Positions 57,155-64,000 of a DNA stretch of 64,000 nt are shown one piece after another. How positions within the stretch are numbered: the stretch's first letter is position 1; each line of letters starts with the position of its first letter. The DNA is from Pseudocolwellia sp048296855 (lineage in GTDB: Bacteria > Pseudomonadota > Gammaproteobacteria > Enterobacterales > Alteromonadaceae). The position numbers were made by a program, and so were the translations under genes. The notes beneath the pieces were generated by a model. It saw only the letters and a list, made by a program, of their open reading frames with translations, was not told the origin of the DNA and did no database searches. The stretch lies in NCBI GenBank assembly GCA_048296855.1, contig CP182631.1; one strand, given 5' to 3'.

Positions 57155-57363
57155 TTATACCAATCGCAATAACCCATTCATTATTTATACTTGCCTTAAT
57201 GGCCAATTACATTGTTATTTAATAATTAGAACACTTCTTATTAAAATAAATGCCTCACCTATATGACGTAGATGCTTAGGTTCGGTCTGAAACGGTGAAC
57301 TTGTGTATTTGACAATTTATTCTTCGTATAAAATAGGTCAATTCATTAATGCGTTTGGTATTA
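57155..57363. mobile_element. Candidate MITE-like element with 16-base terminal inverted repeats
   Basis: ATACCAATCGCAATAA (57157-57172) and, inverted, ATACCAAACGCATTAA (complement of 57346-57361) match at 14 of 16 positions and bound about 205 bases with no open reading frame. It lies between tRNA-Tyr and the TPR protein gene. Without a second copy in the window I cannot prove mobility; it may be a chance inverted repeat. Confidence 0.4.
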
Positions 57364-57371
57364 ATTGTTGT

Positions 57372-59006
57372 TTAAGCTTCTTTTTCTATTGCTTCATCAT
57401 ATTTCTTTTTTAATTTCTGATATCTAAAGTACGATTCTGAATTGACTGATAATTGATTAAACTCTCTTGTTAGGAGTTTCGCTTTGATTATGTCTTTATC
57501 TCTAGCTGTTAAGTGTTCAATTGAAACAATAATGGCTTGGTAAAGATTTAATTTTATTCCTATATGATAAGGGAATAGTGTTAATGCTTGAGTTAATTTA
57601 TCAATAGCTAATTTGTAATGGCCTGTTCGGTAAAGATTAGTACCAATTTCTAATGCAATCTGTGCTTCTGCTTTATTTTTGTCACTGATGGGTTGCTCAA
57701 TAATTTTTGATATCTCTAGCATTAATTCAGTATCGTCAGGGTTTGATTCAGCTAGCGCGTTAATTAGGTTTTTGCCCATTTCTTTTTTATTAAGTGATAT
57801 TAAGTATTTGGCTATTGATAACGTACCTTTTGCTGAATAATTATCGCTTTCTTTTTTGAGTAATCTTTCTGCTTCGGTTAATGCTGTTAAGGATAATGAA
57901 AAATCTTTAACTTTATCATGCAAACGAGAGGTTAATAACAATGAGATTACTTTAAGTTCTGGTTGTTTAAAGTCTCGTGTCATTTTTTTTAATGCATTAA
58001 ACACCTTGGTGTTGAGTTGCTTAATTTGATAAGTCGAGAGTTGATCGGCATATTCTAAAAGTGCTTCTGCAAAATTAATTGTATTTTCTGGTTTCCGATG
58101 AATAGAGTGATAGGCTAAATCATGTGTGTTTTTATAAGCATTAGTTGCTTTTTCGAAGTTTTGATTAGCTAAGCACTGTTCAGCGTATTTTTTCAGACGA
58201 GGAACTGATCTAGGCGAAATGCCAATGGCTTTTTCTAGTATACGTTCAGCCTCTATAGGTTCCTCTAGTAATTGATAAGTTTTTGCTAGCCAGTCGTAAG
58301 AAGAAAGATAATGGGGATAGCTTTCAATTAATTTATTTAAATAGTTTTTTGCTGTTAAATAGTCTTTATTGATTATGGCGATTTTGCTTAAACCTATAAC
58401 AGCCCATTGGCAGTTTTCTTCATTTTCGTAAGATAAATAAATTTCTTTTGCAAGATCATATTGTTCAAGTTCGTAGTATTGGCGTGAAATAATACCTAAA
58501 CATTCATTTTTATATAGATTATTTTTTTCTGCCATTGCATTAGCTAGGGTAATAACATCATTATAATTGTTGTTATCCATAGCCGTATAAATTGGAGCCA
58601 TTGCTTTCTTTTTTCGTAGGCATTTCTCTAAACGCGTTGATATTTCACCTAAAGTATAGGGTTTTGTAAGGTAATCATCAGGTTTGTGTTCTAAAGCAGC
58701 TAATACCATAGATTGTGATATTTCTGCTGTTATCATAATAATTGTACAATGACGTGATATTAAATTTTTAACCCGTAACTCTTCTAATATTTGTTGACCA
58801 TTCTTACGGTCTTCACCTAAATCGTAACCGAGTAAAATTACATCGTAGCCAATGTTTTCGCATTTAGAAATAATATCTGGGGCGTGCTGACTTGTATCAA
58901 TACGGAGTGCATTAATACTTTGAGCAAATTGCTTTAATATTTCTCGGGATTGGCGAATGCCATCTATAATTAAAATATTTTTTTCATAACATACAGCATC
59001 AAGCAT
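57372..59006 (-). CDS. TPR protein with a degenerate response-regulator receiver domain
   Basis: A 544-residue protein. Residues 8-125 form a CheY-like receiver, and from about 135 to the end there are tetratricopeptide-type helical repeats (for example PHYLSSYDWLAKTYQLLEEP and TGHYKLAIDKLTQALTLFPY). In the receiver, T93 and K115 (TKPY) are kept, but the phospho-acceptor position is Gly60 in DVILLGYDLG, where Asp is expected, and the acidic pair is reduced to D15-G16. It is probably not phosphorylated in the usual way. There is no output DNA-binding domain. The partner and role are unknown; AAAGGT precedes the ATG. Confidence 0.85.
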   Translation of the reverse strand: MLDAVCYEKNILIIDGIRQSREILKQFAQSINALRIDTSQHAPDIISKCENIGYDVILLGYDLGEDRKNGQQILEELRVKNLISRHCTIIMITAEISQSMVLAALEHKPDDYLTKPYTLGEISTRLEKCLRKKKAMAPIYTAMDNNNYNDVITLANAMAEKNNLYKNECLGIISRQYYELEQYDLAKEIYLSYENEENCQWAVIGLSKIAIINKDYLTAKNYLNKLIESYPHYLSSYDWLAKTYQLLEEPIEAERILEKAIGISPRSVPRLKKYAEQCLANQNFEKATNAYKNTHDLAYHSIHRKPENTINFAEALLEYADQLSTYQIKQLNTKVFNALKKMTRDFKQPELKVISLLLTSRLHDKVKDFSLSLTALTEAERLLKKESDNYSAKGTLSIAKYLISLNKKEMGKNLINALAESNPDDTELMLEISKIIEQPISDKNKAEAQIALEIGTNLYRTGHYKLAIDKLTQALTLFPYHIGIKLNLYQAIIVSIEHLTARDKDIIKAKLLTREFNQLSVNSESYFRYQKLKKKYDEAIEKEA

Positions 59007-59215
59007 GAAATACCTTTTATATCATTAAGATAATGACGTGTAACAAAATCCATTAGCGTAACTTTACCAGTTATTTACTCGTAATATAAGTAACAGATTT
59101 GCCTATATAACGATAAAGAATTAAAACCTGATCGTTGTAAGTAAATTGCCTTAACTACTACTATAATGTAAGCTTCAGCGCCGCGATTGGCGGTATATAG
59201 TGAATTGAGTATATT

Positions 59216-60580
59216 ATGAGTTTTACATCTTTAGGCCTTTCGACAGAAATTCTTACCGCTTTATCTGAAAAAGGTTATGAAAACCCTTCCCCTATTCAAG
59301 AACAAGCTATTCCTGCCGTATTGTCTAGAAAAGACGTTATGGCTGCTGCTCAAACGGGTACAGGTAAAACTGCAGGTTTTACTTTACCTATATTAGAAAT
59401 TCTATCTAAAGGTAATAAAGCAAAACCTAACCAAGCGCGTAGTTTAATTTTAACGCCTACACGTGAGTTAGCCGCTCAAATTGCTGTCAATGTAGATACT
59501 TATAGTAAGTATTTATCACTAAGTTCTACAGTAGTATTCGGTGGTGTTAAAATTAATCCTCAAATGATGAGATTACGTCAAGGTGCGGATATAGTTATTG
59601 CCACGCCTGGTAGGTTGTTAGATTTATTTAATCAAAAAGCCATCCGATTTGATCAGCTTGAAGTATTGGTATTAGATGAAGCTGACAGAATGCTTGATAT
59701 GGGGTTTCTTAGAGATATAAAGAAAATATTGTCATTTTTACCTAAACAGCGACAAAACTTACTTTTCTCAGCAACATTTTCTGACGATATTCGTGATCTT
59801 GCTCGTGGTTTAGTTAATAATCCTGTTGAAATCTCTGTCACACCTAAAAATTCAGCGGCTGAATCAGTTTCACAATTGGTTTATCCGGTAGATAAAAAGA
59901 AAAAGCCAGAGCTATTAACGCAGCTAATAAAAGATAATGATTGGCAACAAGTGCTGGTATTTATGAAAACCAAACATGGTGCTAATAAGTTAACTAAAGT
60001 TTTAGAAGGTGCTGGGATAAAAGCAGCGGCAATTCATGGCAATAAAAGCCAAGGAGCACGTACAAAAGCTTTAGCTAACTTCAAAGAAGGTACTATTAGT
60101 GTGTTAGTTGCAACAGATATAGCAGCGCGCGGAATTGATATTGACCAACTACCACAAGTGGTTAATTTTGAATTACCTAATGTACCCGAAGATTATGTTC
60201 ATCGTATAGGTAGAACAGGTCGAGCAGGTGCTAGTGGTCATGCTGTTTCATTGGTATGTGCAGATGAAATAGACTTACTCAACGACATACAACACGTTAT
60301 GCAGAAATTTATTCCCCGTGAAATATACGAAGGCTTTGCACCGTTTAACGAATTACCAGAATCAAGAACACTAAGACCATTAAAACAACAACGATCTAAA
60401 AAACCTAAAGCGAGCTTTGAACATAAAGATGGTCAAAGATCCGCAGATAATGCGCGCGGGCATAAGCCTAAAAGTAAAAACCAAAATCATAAAGTAGGGA
60501 GTAACCCACAAAGCCGTTCGGCTCGTAAACCTAATGCACAAAAGAGTGCTTCAAAAGATCCCTATTCAGCATCAAGGTAA
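59216..60580 (+). CDS. rhlE: DEAD-box RNA helicase RhlE
   Basis: A 454-residue protein with the complete helicase set: the Q motif (PSPIQEQAIP), AQTGTGKT, PTRELA, TPGR, DEAD (VLDEADRMLDMGF), SAT, ARGIDI and HRIGRTGRAG, followed by a basic, low-complexity C-terminal tail (about 385-454, rich in Lys, Arg, Ser and Gln). It likely remodels RNA in ribosome assembly or mRNA decay, a role often important in the cold. A related helicase starts at 63634. A TATAAT lies at 59162-59167, and a GC-rich hairpin CGCC/GGCG is in the leader. Confidence 0.93.
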   Translation: MSFTSLGLSTEILTALSEKGYENPSPIQEQAIPAVLSRKDVMAAAQTGTGKTAGFTLPILEILSKGNKAKPNQARSLILTPTRELAAQIAVNVDTYSKYLSLSSTVVFGGVKINPQMMRLRQGADIVIATPGRLLDLFNQKAIRFDQLEVLVLDEADRMLDMGFLRDIKKILSFLPKQRQNLLFSATFSDDIRDLARGLVNNPVEISVTPKNSAAESVSQLVYPVDKKKKPELLTQLIKDNDWQQVLVFMKTKHGANKLTKVLEGAGIKAAAIHGNKSQGARTKALANFKEGTISVLVATDIAARGIDIDQLPQVVNFELPNVPEDYVHRIGRTGRAGASGHAVSLVCADEIDLLNDIQHVMQKFIPREIYEGFAPFNELPESRTLRPLKQQRSKKPKASFEHKDGQRSADNARGHKPKSKNQNHKVGSNPQSRSARKPNAQKSASKDPYSASR

Positions 60581-60585
60581 ATCTA

Positions 60586-61035
60586 TTATTTGTGATTTGT
60601 AGCAAGCCATTTGTCTAAGTTGTTGGCAAAGGCTTGTCTATCATTTTGACTAATTGGTGGTACGCCACCTGTTTGAATTCCGCTAGATCTTAATGTATCC
60701 ATAAAATCCCTCATATTAAGCTTTTGTTTAATATTGTGTGTTGTATACAGTTCGCCTCTAGGATTTAAAGCAATACAACCTTTTTCAACGACTTCAGCCG
60801 CAAGTGGAATATCAGCCGTAATAACTAAGTCTTTTACCTCGGCTCTTTTCACTATTTCGTCATCGGCTACATCAAACCCTGAATTGACTTGAACAAAGTT
60901 AATAAACTTAGAAGGTGGTGTTTTCAAGAAGTGATTAGCAACAAGTGTAACTTCAATTTTTGCTCGTTCAGCGGCTCTAAAAAGAATGTCTTTTATTACG
61001 ATAGGACATGCATCAGCATCTACCCAAATTTTCAT
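60586..61035 (-). CDS. yaiI: YaiI/YqxD-family protein (UPF0178, DUF188)
   Basis: A 149-residue protein (152 in E. coli YaiI). It opens MKIWVDADACPIVIKDI with the conserved acidic residues of this PIN-like family, has ADDEIVKRAEVKDLVITADIPLA in the middle and RSSGIQTGGVPP near the end. The fold suggests a nuclease; the activity is unproven. It converges with rhlE with only five bases between stops. Confidence 0.9.
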   Translation of the reverse strand: MKIWVDADACPIVIKDILFRAAERAKIEVTLVANHFLKTPPSKFINFVQVNSGFDVADDEIVKRAEVKDLVITADIPLAAEVVEKGCIALNPRGELYTTHNIKQKLNMRDFMDTLRSSGIQTGGVPPISQNDRQAFANNLDKWLATNHK

Positions 61036-61244
61036 TTATTATTCCTGTTATTATCATGCGATGCATCTTTATGGTGCAATAGAAACACATTGATTTTTAA
61101 TTGTTCAATTTTGTCTGTTTTAAGGCCATTATTAAAGCATTAAATAGGATAATCGCTATTTTGAGGTTATATTAAAGTGGAACGAAAACTGCTTAGTTAA
61201 AACATATACTATTTATTAGCTATTCATTACAAAGAGAAATAAAG

Positions 61245-61721
61245 ATGAACAAACCACAAAGAGATATCACCTTAAGATTTTTAGCTGAGCCACAAGATGT
61301 AAATTTTGGTGGTAAAGTTCATGGTGGCGCCGTAATGAAATGGATCGATTTAGCCGCTTACGCATGTGCAGCAGGTTGGAGTGGTCGTTACTGTGTTACT
61401 GCATATGCGGGTGGTATTAAGTTTGTTGCACCTATTCATGTTGGTAGTTTGGTTGAAGTATCAGCTAAAGTTATTTATACGGGAACGTCATCAATGCACA
61501 TAGCGTTAGAAGTAAATGCATGTGATCCGAAGTCTCTTATTCGTCGTAAAACCACCCACTGTATTGTTATTATGGTTGCGGTTGATGAAACAGGTCAAAA
61601 AATTCAAATTCCAGAATACATTCCTGAAACTGAAGAAGATATTTCTCAGCATAATGCAGCGATAAAATTGATGGAAATGAGAAAGAAAATAGGCGATGAA
61701 ATGGAAATTTTTGCCATTTAA
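61245..61721 (+). CDS. Acyl-CoA thioesterase (hotdog fold)
   Basis: A 158-residue protein with a single hotdog domain: NFGGKVHGGAVMKWIDLAAYA, whose helix carries the catalytic acidic residue, followed by GGIKFVAPIHVGSLVEV and TGTSSMHIALEV. It belongs to the YciA/BFIT-type acyl-CoA hydrolase group. The chain-length preference cannot be told from sequence. It lies 20 bases before the DUF2750 gene, so they are likely co-transcribed. Confidence 0.85.
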   Translation: MNKPQRDITLRFLAEPQDVNFGGKVHGGAVMKWIDLAAYACAAGWSGRYCVTAYAGGIKFVAPIHVGSLVEVSAKVIYTGTSSMHIALEVNACDPKSLIRRKTTHCIVIMVAVDETGQKIQIPEYIPETEEDISQHNAAIKLMEMRKKIGDEMEIFAI

Positions 61722-61741
61722 ACTTTTAAAAGGTTAGGAAT

Positions 61742-62110
61742 ATGGCTAACGAAAACAATTTACATAAAATACTAAACCTTAATGATGAGAGTAGAGTAAC
61801 CTATTTTTTAAAAGAGGTGCGTGAGCATCAAACTATTTGGATACTAACCGATGAGCATGGTTGTGTCATGTTAAATACGGAAGATGAAGATTGCGTGCCG
61901 GTTTGGCCTTCAAAAGAAACAGCTGAACTATGGATTAATGAGGAATGGAATACATGTAAAGCGGAAGCTATAAGCCTAAATAAATGGTATAGCCGCTGGA
62001 CACAAGGTTTGTTAGATGATGAACTCGCCATCGTTGTATTTCCTAACACTAACGAGCAAGGTGTTGTGTTATACCCTGATGAGTTAGAAGATGAATTAAG
62101 AAAAAAATAA
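61742..62110 (+). CDS. DUF2750 protein
   Basis: A 122-residue acidic protein with the DUF2750 pattern: an N-terminal segment ending YFLKEVREHQTIWILTDEHG, then VPVWPSKETAELW and a negatively charged C-terminus. It has no membrane or signal segment, so it is cytosolic. Its function is unknown. The neighbouring thioesterase gives no clear hint. Confidence 0.75.
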   Translation: MANENNLHKILNLNDESRVTYFLKEVREHQTIWILTDEHGCVMLNTEDEDCVPVWPSKETAELWINEEWNTCKAEAISLNKWYSRWTQGLLDDELAIVVFPNTNEQGVVLYPDELEDELRKK

Positions 62111-62222
62111 TGAAACCAAATGTTACTTTTTAATGTGTAGTAATATAATAAATAAGTTTACTCTTAAGTGAGTATTCATTTAAGCTACGAGTAAAGTTAG
62201 TTTAATGAGGGATTTAATCAAT

Positions 62223-62693
62223 ATGAAAAAAATATTAACAAGTATAGTCGTTGCATCTTCATTTGTTGTTGCTGCATCAGCAATGGCAGATACCGCCAAG
62301 TCGTTAAAGCAAGCTGAAAAAACTGCTCATACACGTCAAGCCGTATTTGGTTTGCTAGGTAGCAATATGGGCCCGTTAGGCGCTATGGCAAAAGGTAAAA
62401 TGCCATTTGATGCTAAAGCGGTAGAAAAACATGCTTTACGCATTAATCAATTATCATTAATGATTGCCGATTATATGAGTACCAATACATCAGGTTTTAA
62501 AGTTAAAACAGAAGCTTCAAATGATGTTTGGACCAAACCTGAATTATTTGAAAAGCGTACAGAAGCATTAGTATCAGCTTCAGCCGACTTATTAAAAGTT
62601 GCAAAGTTAGGTAATGAATCTGCTACTAAAAAAGCTATCGGTGAAGTAGGAAAATCTTGTGGCGGCTGTCATGATGATTTTAAAGTCGACTAA
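62223..62693 (+). CDS. Cytochrome c-prime-type cytochrome
   Basis: A 156-residue secreted c-type cytochrome. I start at MKKILTSIVVASSFVVAASA, a signal peptide; an ATG six codons earlier is in frame. A four-helix-bundle cytochrome c-prime domain ends with the heme motif CGGCH (Cys146, Cys149 and His150). Members bind NO or CO at a five-coordinate heme or act in periplasmic electron transfer. It converges with a cytochrome b561-type gene, so the two may be partners, though not co-transcribed. Confidence 0.88.
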   Translation: MKKILTSIVVASSFVVAASAMADTAKSLKQAEKTAHTRQAVFGLLGSNMGPLGAMAKGKMPFDAKAVEKHALRINQLSLMIADYMSTNTSGFKVKTEASNDVWTKPELFEKRTEALVSASADLLKVAKLGNESATKKAIGEVGKSCGGCHDDFKVD

Positions 62694-62711
62694 ATAGTTT
62701 TTAAAAATGAT

Positions 62712-62750
62712 AAAAAAGCGCTGCTATTAGAAATAATAGCAGCGCTTTTT
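62712..62750. terminator. Bidirectional terminator between the cytochrome genes
   Basis: A 16-bp perfect stem AAAAAGCGCTGCTATT/AATAGCAGCGCTTTTT (62713-62728 with 62735-62750) with a six-base loop and T runs on either strand. Confidence 0.92.
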
Positions 62751-62786
62751 AGTATCTAAGTTTAAGTTGTCTATTTAATCAGTGAG

Positions 62787-63482
62787 TTAATAATATTCTT
62801 CTATTACGGGAGCATTTATAATAACTAACCAATATACAAAAGCCGCAACAGCTATAGCTGTTATAATCGCAATAATAATTTTTGAATGCTTTATTGCATC
62901 TTTTTCAGATACTTCTTCAGAGCTTTTCTTTCCTGTGATCATTGAAGCAACTAATGCTTTCTTTTTAACAACCTTATAAAAAATAATGGCAAGTATATGT
63001 AAGGCTATTGCCGCTAAAATCACATTAAAACTATTACGATGGAAAAAGGTAATAACTTTTTCAAGACTGCCAGTAACTTCTCCGTAATAAGGGCCTGATG
63101 TAAATATATCGTCATTCATAAATAAGCCACTTATCGCTTGTAGTAAAATTATTACTAACATAAATACAACCATTAAACTACCTAATGGATTATGTCCTGG
63201 ATAAGCCGCTGATTGTTGATCGTTTTTATTTTTTATATAGTTTATTAGTTTGTTTGGTGTAGGAATAAAATGTTTAAATTTAGCATGAGTCGTACCTATA
63301 AATCCCCATAATATTCTAAACAGCATCAATCCCAGTGCGACATAACCAAAAATAAGATGATAATCGATTAAATCGTTGTCTTGATCGGAGGTATACCAAG
63401 CACCTAATATTGTTAGCACTAATACCCAATGAAAAAGCCTAAGAGGTAAATCCCAAATTAAATATTTTTTTGCCATAATCAT
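62787..63482 (-). CDS. Cytochrome b561-type (Ni/Fe-hydrogenase cytochrome b-like) membrane protein
   Basis: A 231-residue membrane protein with four main hydrophobic helices and one more at the C-terminus. Candidate heme-ligand histidines are in LRLFHWVL, DYHLIFGYVALGLMLFRILWG, FFHRNSFN and ALHILAII, the pattern of PF01292 cytochromes b. It would pass quinol electrons to a periplasmic acceptor, and the adjacent cytochrome c-prime is the natural candidate. The start at ATG 63482 follows AAGG; ATG two codons later is an alternative. Confidence 0.87.
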   Translation of the reverse strand: MIMAKKYLIWDLPLRLFHWVLVLTILGAWYTSDQDNDLIDYHLIFGYVALGLMLFRILWGFIGTTHAKFKHFIPTPNKLINYIKNKNDQQSAAYPGHNPLGSLMVVFMLVIILLQAISGLFMNDDIFTSGPYYGEVTGSLEKVITFFHRNSFNVILAAIALHILAIIFYKVVKKKALVASMITGKKSSEEVSEKDAIKHSKIIIAIITAIAVAAFVYWLVIINAPVIEEYY

Positions 63483-63633
63483 TCAACCTTTTTGCAGAGG
63501 TGAACATTATAAGAGGTTCGTTAGAAATGGCTATTTTATCAAGAACATTAATTGTAAAAATTAGCTACATTACTCAATGTTGAAACTTCTCTGATACAAT
63601 AGCGACATTAAAAATTTATTGTTGTGAAATTGT

Positions 63634-64000
63634 ATGAGCTTTACCTCTTTAGCGTTAAATCCTGCTTTATTAAAAGCAATTGAAGAGTCTGGTTATGAAA
63701 AGCCTACTCCTATTCAACTTGCCACTATTCCTGTTATTTTAAAACATAAAGATGTTATGGCTGGAGCACAAACAGGTACAGGTAAAACCGCGGCTTTTAC
63801 GCTCCCTATTTTGCATCATTTATTATCTCAAAAAACAACGCGTACTGTTAAAGCTCTTGTTTTAACACCTACGCGTGAGTTAGCTCAGCAAGTATTTAAA
63901 AATATAGAGACCTACGCTAAATATACCGATATTAAATCAGTGCTTGTTTATGGTGGTGTAAGTATTAAACCACAAACTGAAGCTATAAATGCGGGTGCCG
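63634..64000 (+). CDS. DEAD-box RNA helicase, RhlE-like, 5' part
   Basis: The first 122 codons of a second helicase, cut off by the window end. It starts MSFTSLALNPALLKAIEESG and has the Q motif (PTPIQLATIP), AQTGTGKTAAFTLPIL and TPTRELAQQ. It resembles the RhlE at 59216 closely from residue 1 (both begin MSFTSL), so the two are paralogues about 4.4 kb apart. The DEAD motif itself lies beyond the window. Confidence 0.92.
   Translation, partial: MSFTSLALNPALLKAIEESGYEKPTPIQLATIPVILKHKDVMAGAQTGTGKTAAFTLPILHHLLSQKTTRTVKALVLTPTRELAQQVFKNIETYAKYTDIKSVLVYGGVSIKPQTEAINAGA

Overview
The window is an AT-rich stretch of core chromosome around the replication origin of a marine gammaproteobacterium. 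The 16S sequence, the ribosomal RNA layout and the gene order point to Alteromonadales, most likely the Colwelliaceae (Colwellia/Thalassotalea type). This assignment comes from family knowledge and gene order, not from a database search. Almost everything is ordinary housekeeping DNA. I see no phage, insertion sequence, CRISPR array or defence island.

Layout. Positions 1-11,500 (minus strand) hold the start of glmS, a DeoR-type regulator, a secreted S9 peptidase, glmU and the complete F1Fo ATP synthase operon atpIBEFHAGDC. Positions 11,580-15,846 hold parB, parA, rsmG and mnmG. Positions 15,847-16,258 are a strong oriC candidate between mnmG and mioC, with clustered GATC sites, GATCT-led AT-rich repeats and DnaA boxes, arranged as in E. 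coli. Then come mioC, mnmE, yidC, yidD, rnpA and rpmH (minus strand), and, divergently, dnaA, dnaN, recF and gyrB (plus strand). Two near-perfect parS sites lie inside recF and fit the nearby parAB pair. glyQS, tusA, slt, pepQ, yigZ and trkH follow.

Positions 36,600-50,700 hold the block trkA-rsmB-fmt-def / lysM-dprA-smg-yrdD-purEK-tsaC-hemF-dgkA-ompW-aroE-yrdB-yrdA, which keeps the E. coli order from trkA to rrnD with a few insertions. ompW is preceded by two FNR-like boxes in good promoter geometry. Positions 50,700-57,140 are a complete ribosomal RNA operon: tandem promoters, 16S, tRNA-Ala(TGC), 23S, two 5S copies and tRNA-Tyr(GTA), with visible processing stems and boxA-like sites. Its 16S-23S spacer holds a hairpin plus T-run that looks like an intrinsic terminator.

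The last 7 kb holds a possible MITE-like element, a TPR protein with a degenerate receiver domain, rhlE, yaiI, a hotdog thioesterase, a DUF2750 protein, a cytochrome c-prime, a cytochrome b561-type protein and the start of a second RhlE-like helicase.

Together the genes cover replication initiation and segregation (oriC, DnaA, DnaN, RecF, GyrB, ParAB-parS), energy conversion (ATP synthase), the translation apparatus (rRNA, tRNA, Fmt, Def, RsmB, TsaC, MnmE/MnmG, GlyRS) and envelope precursors (GlmU/GlmS). The points most worth a second look are regulatory or structural: the spacer terminator in the rRNA operon, the palindromes in the atpI leader, the FNR boxes at ompW, the DnaA box inside the dnaA promoter spacer, the pseudo-receiver and the possible MITE. 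I found no convincing new multi-gene system.
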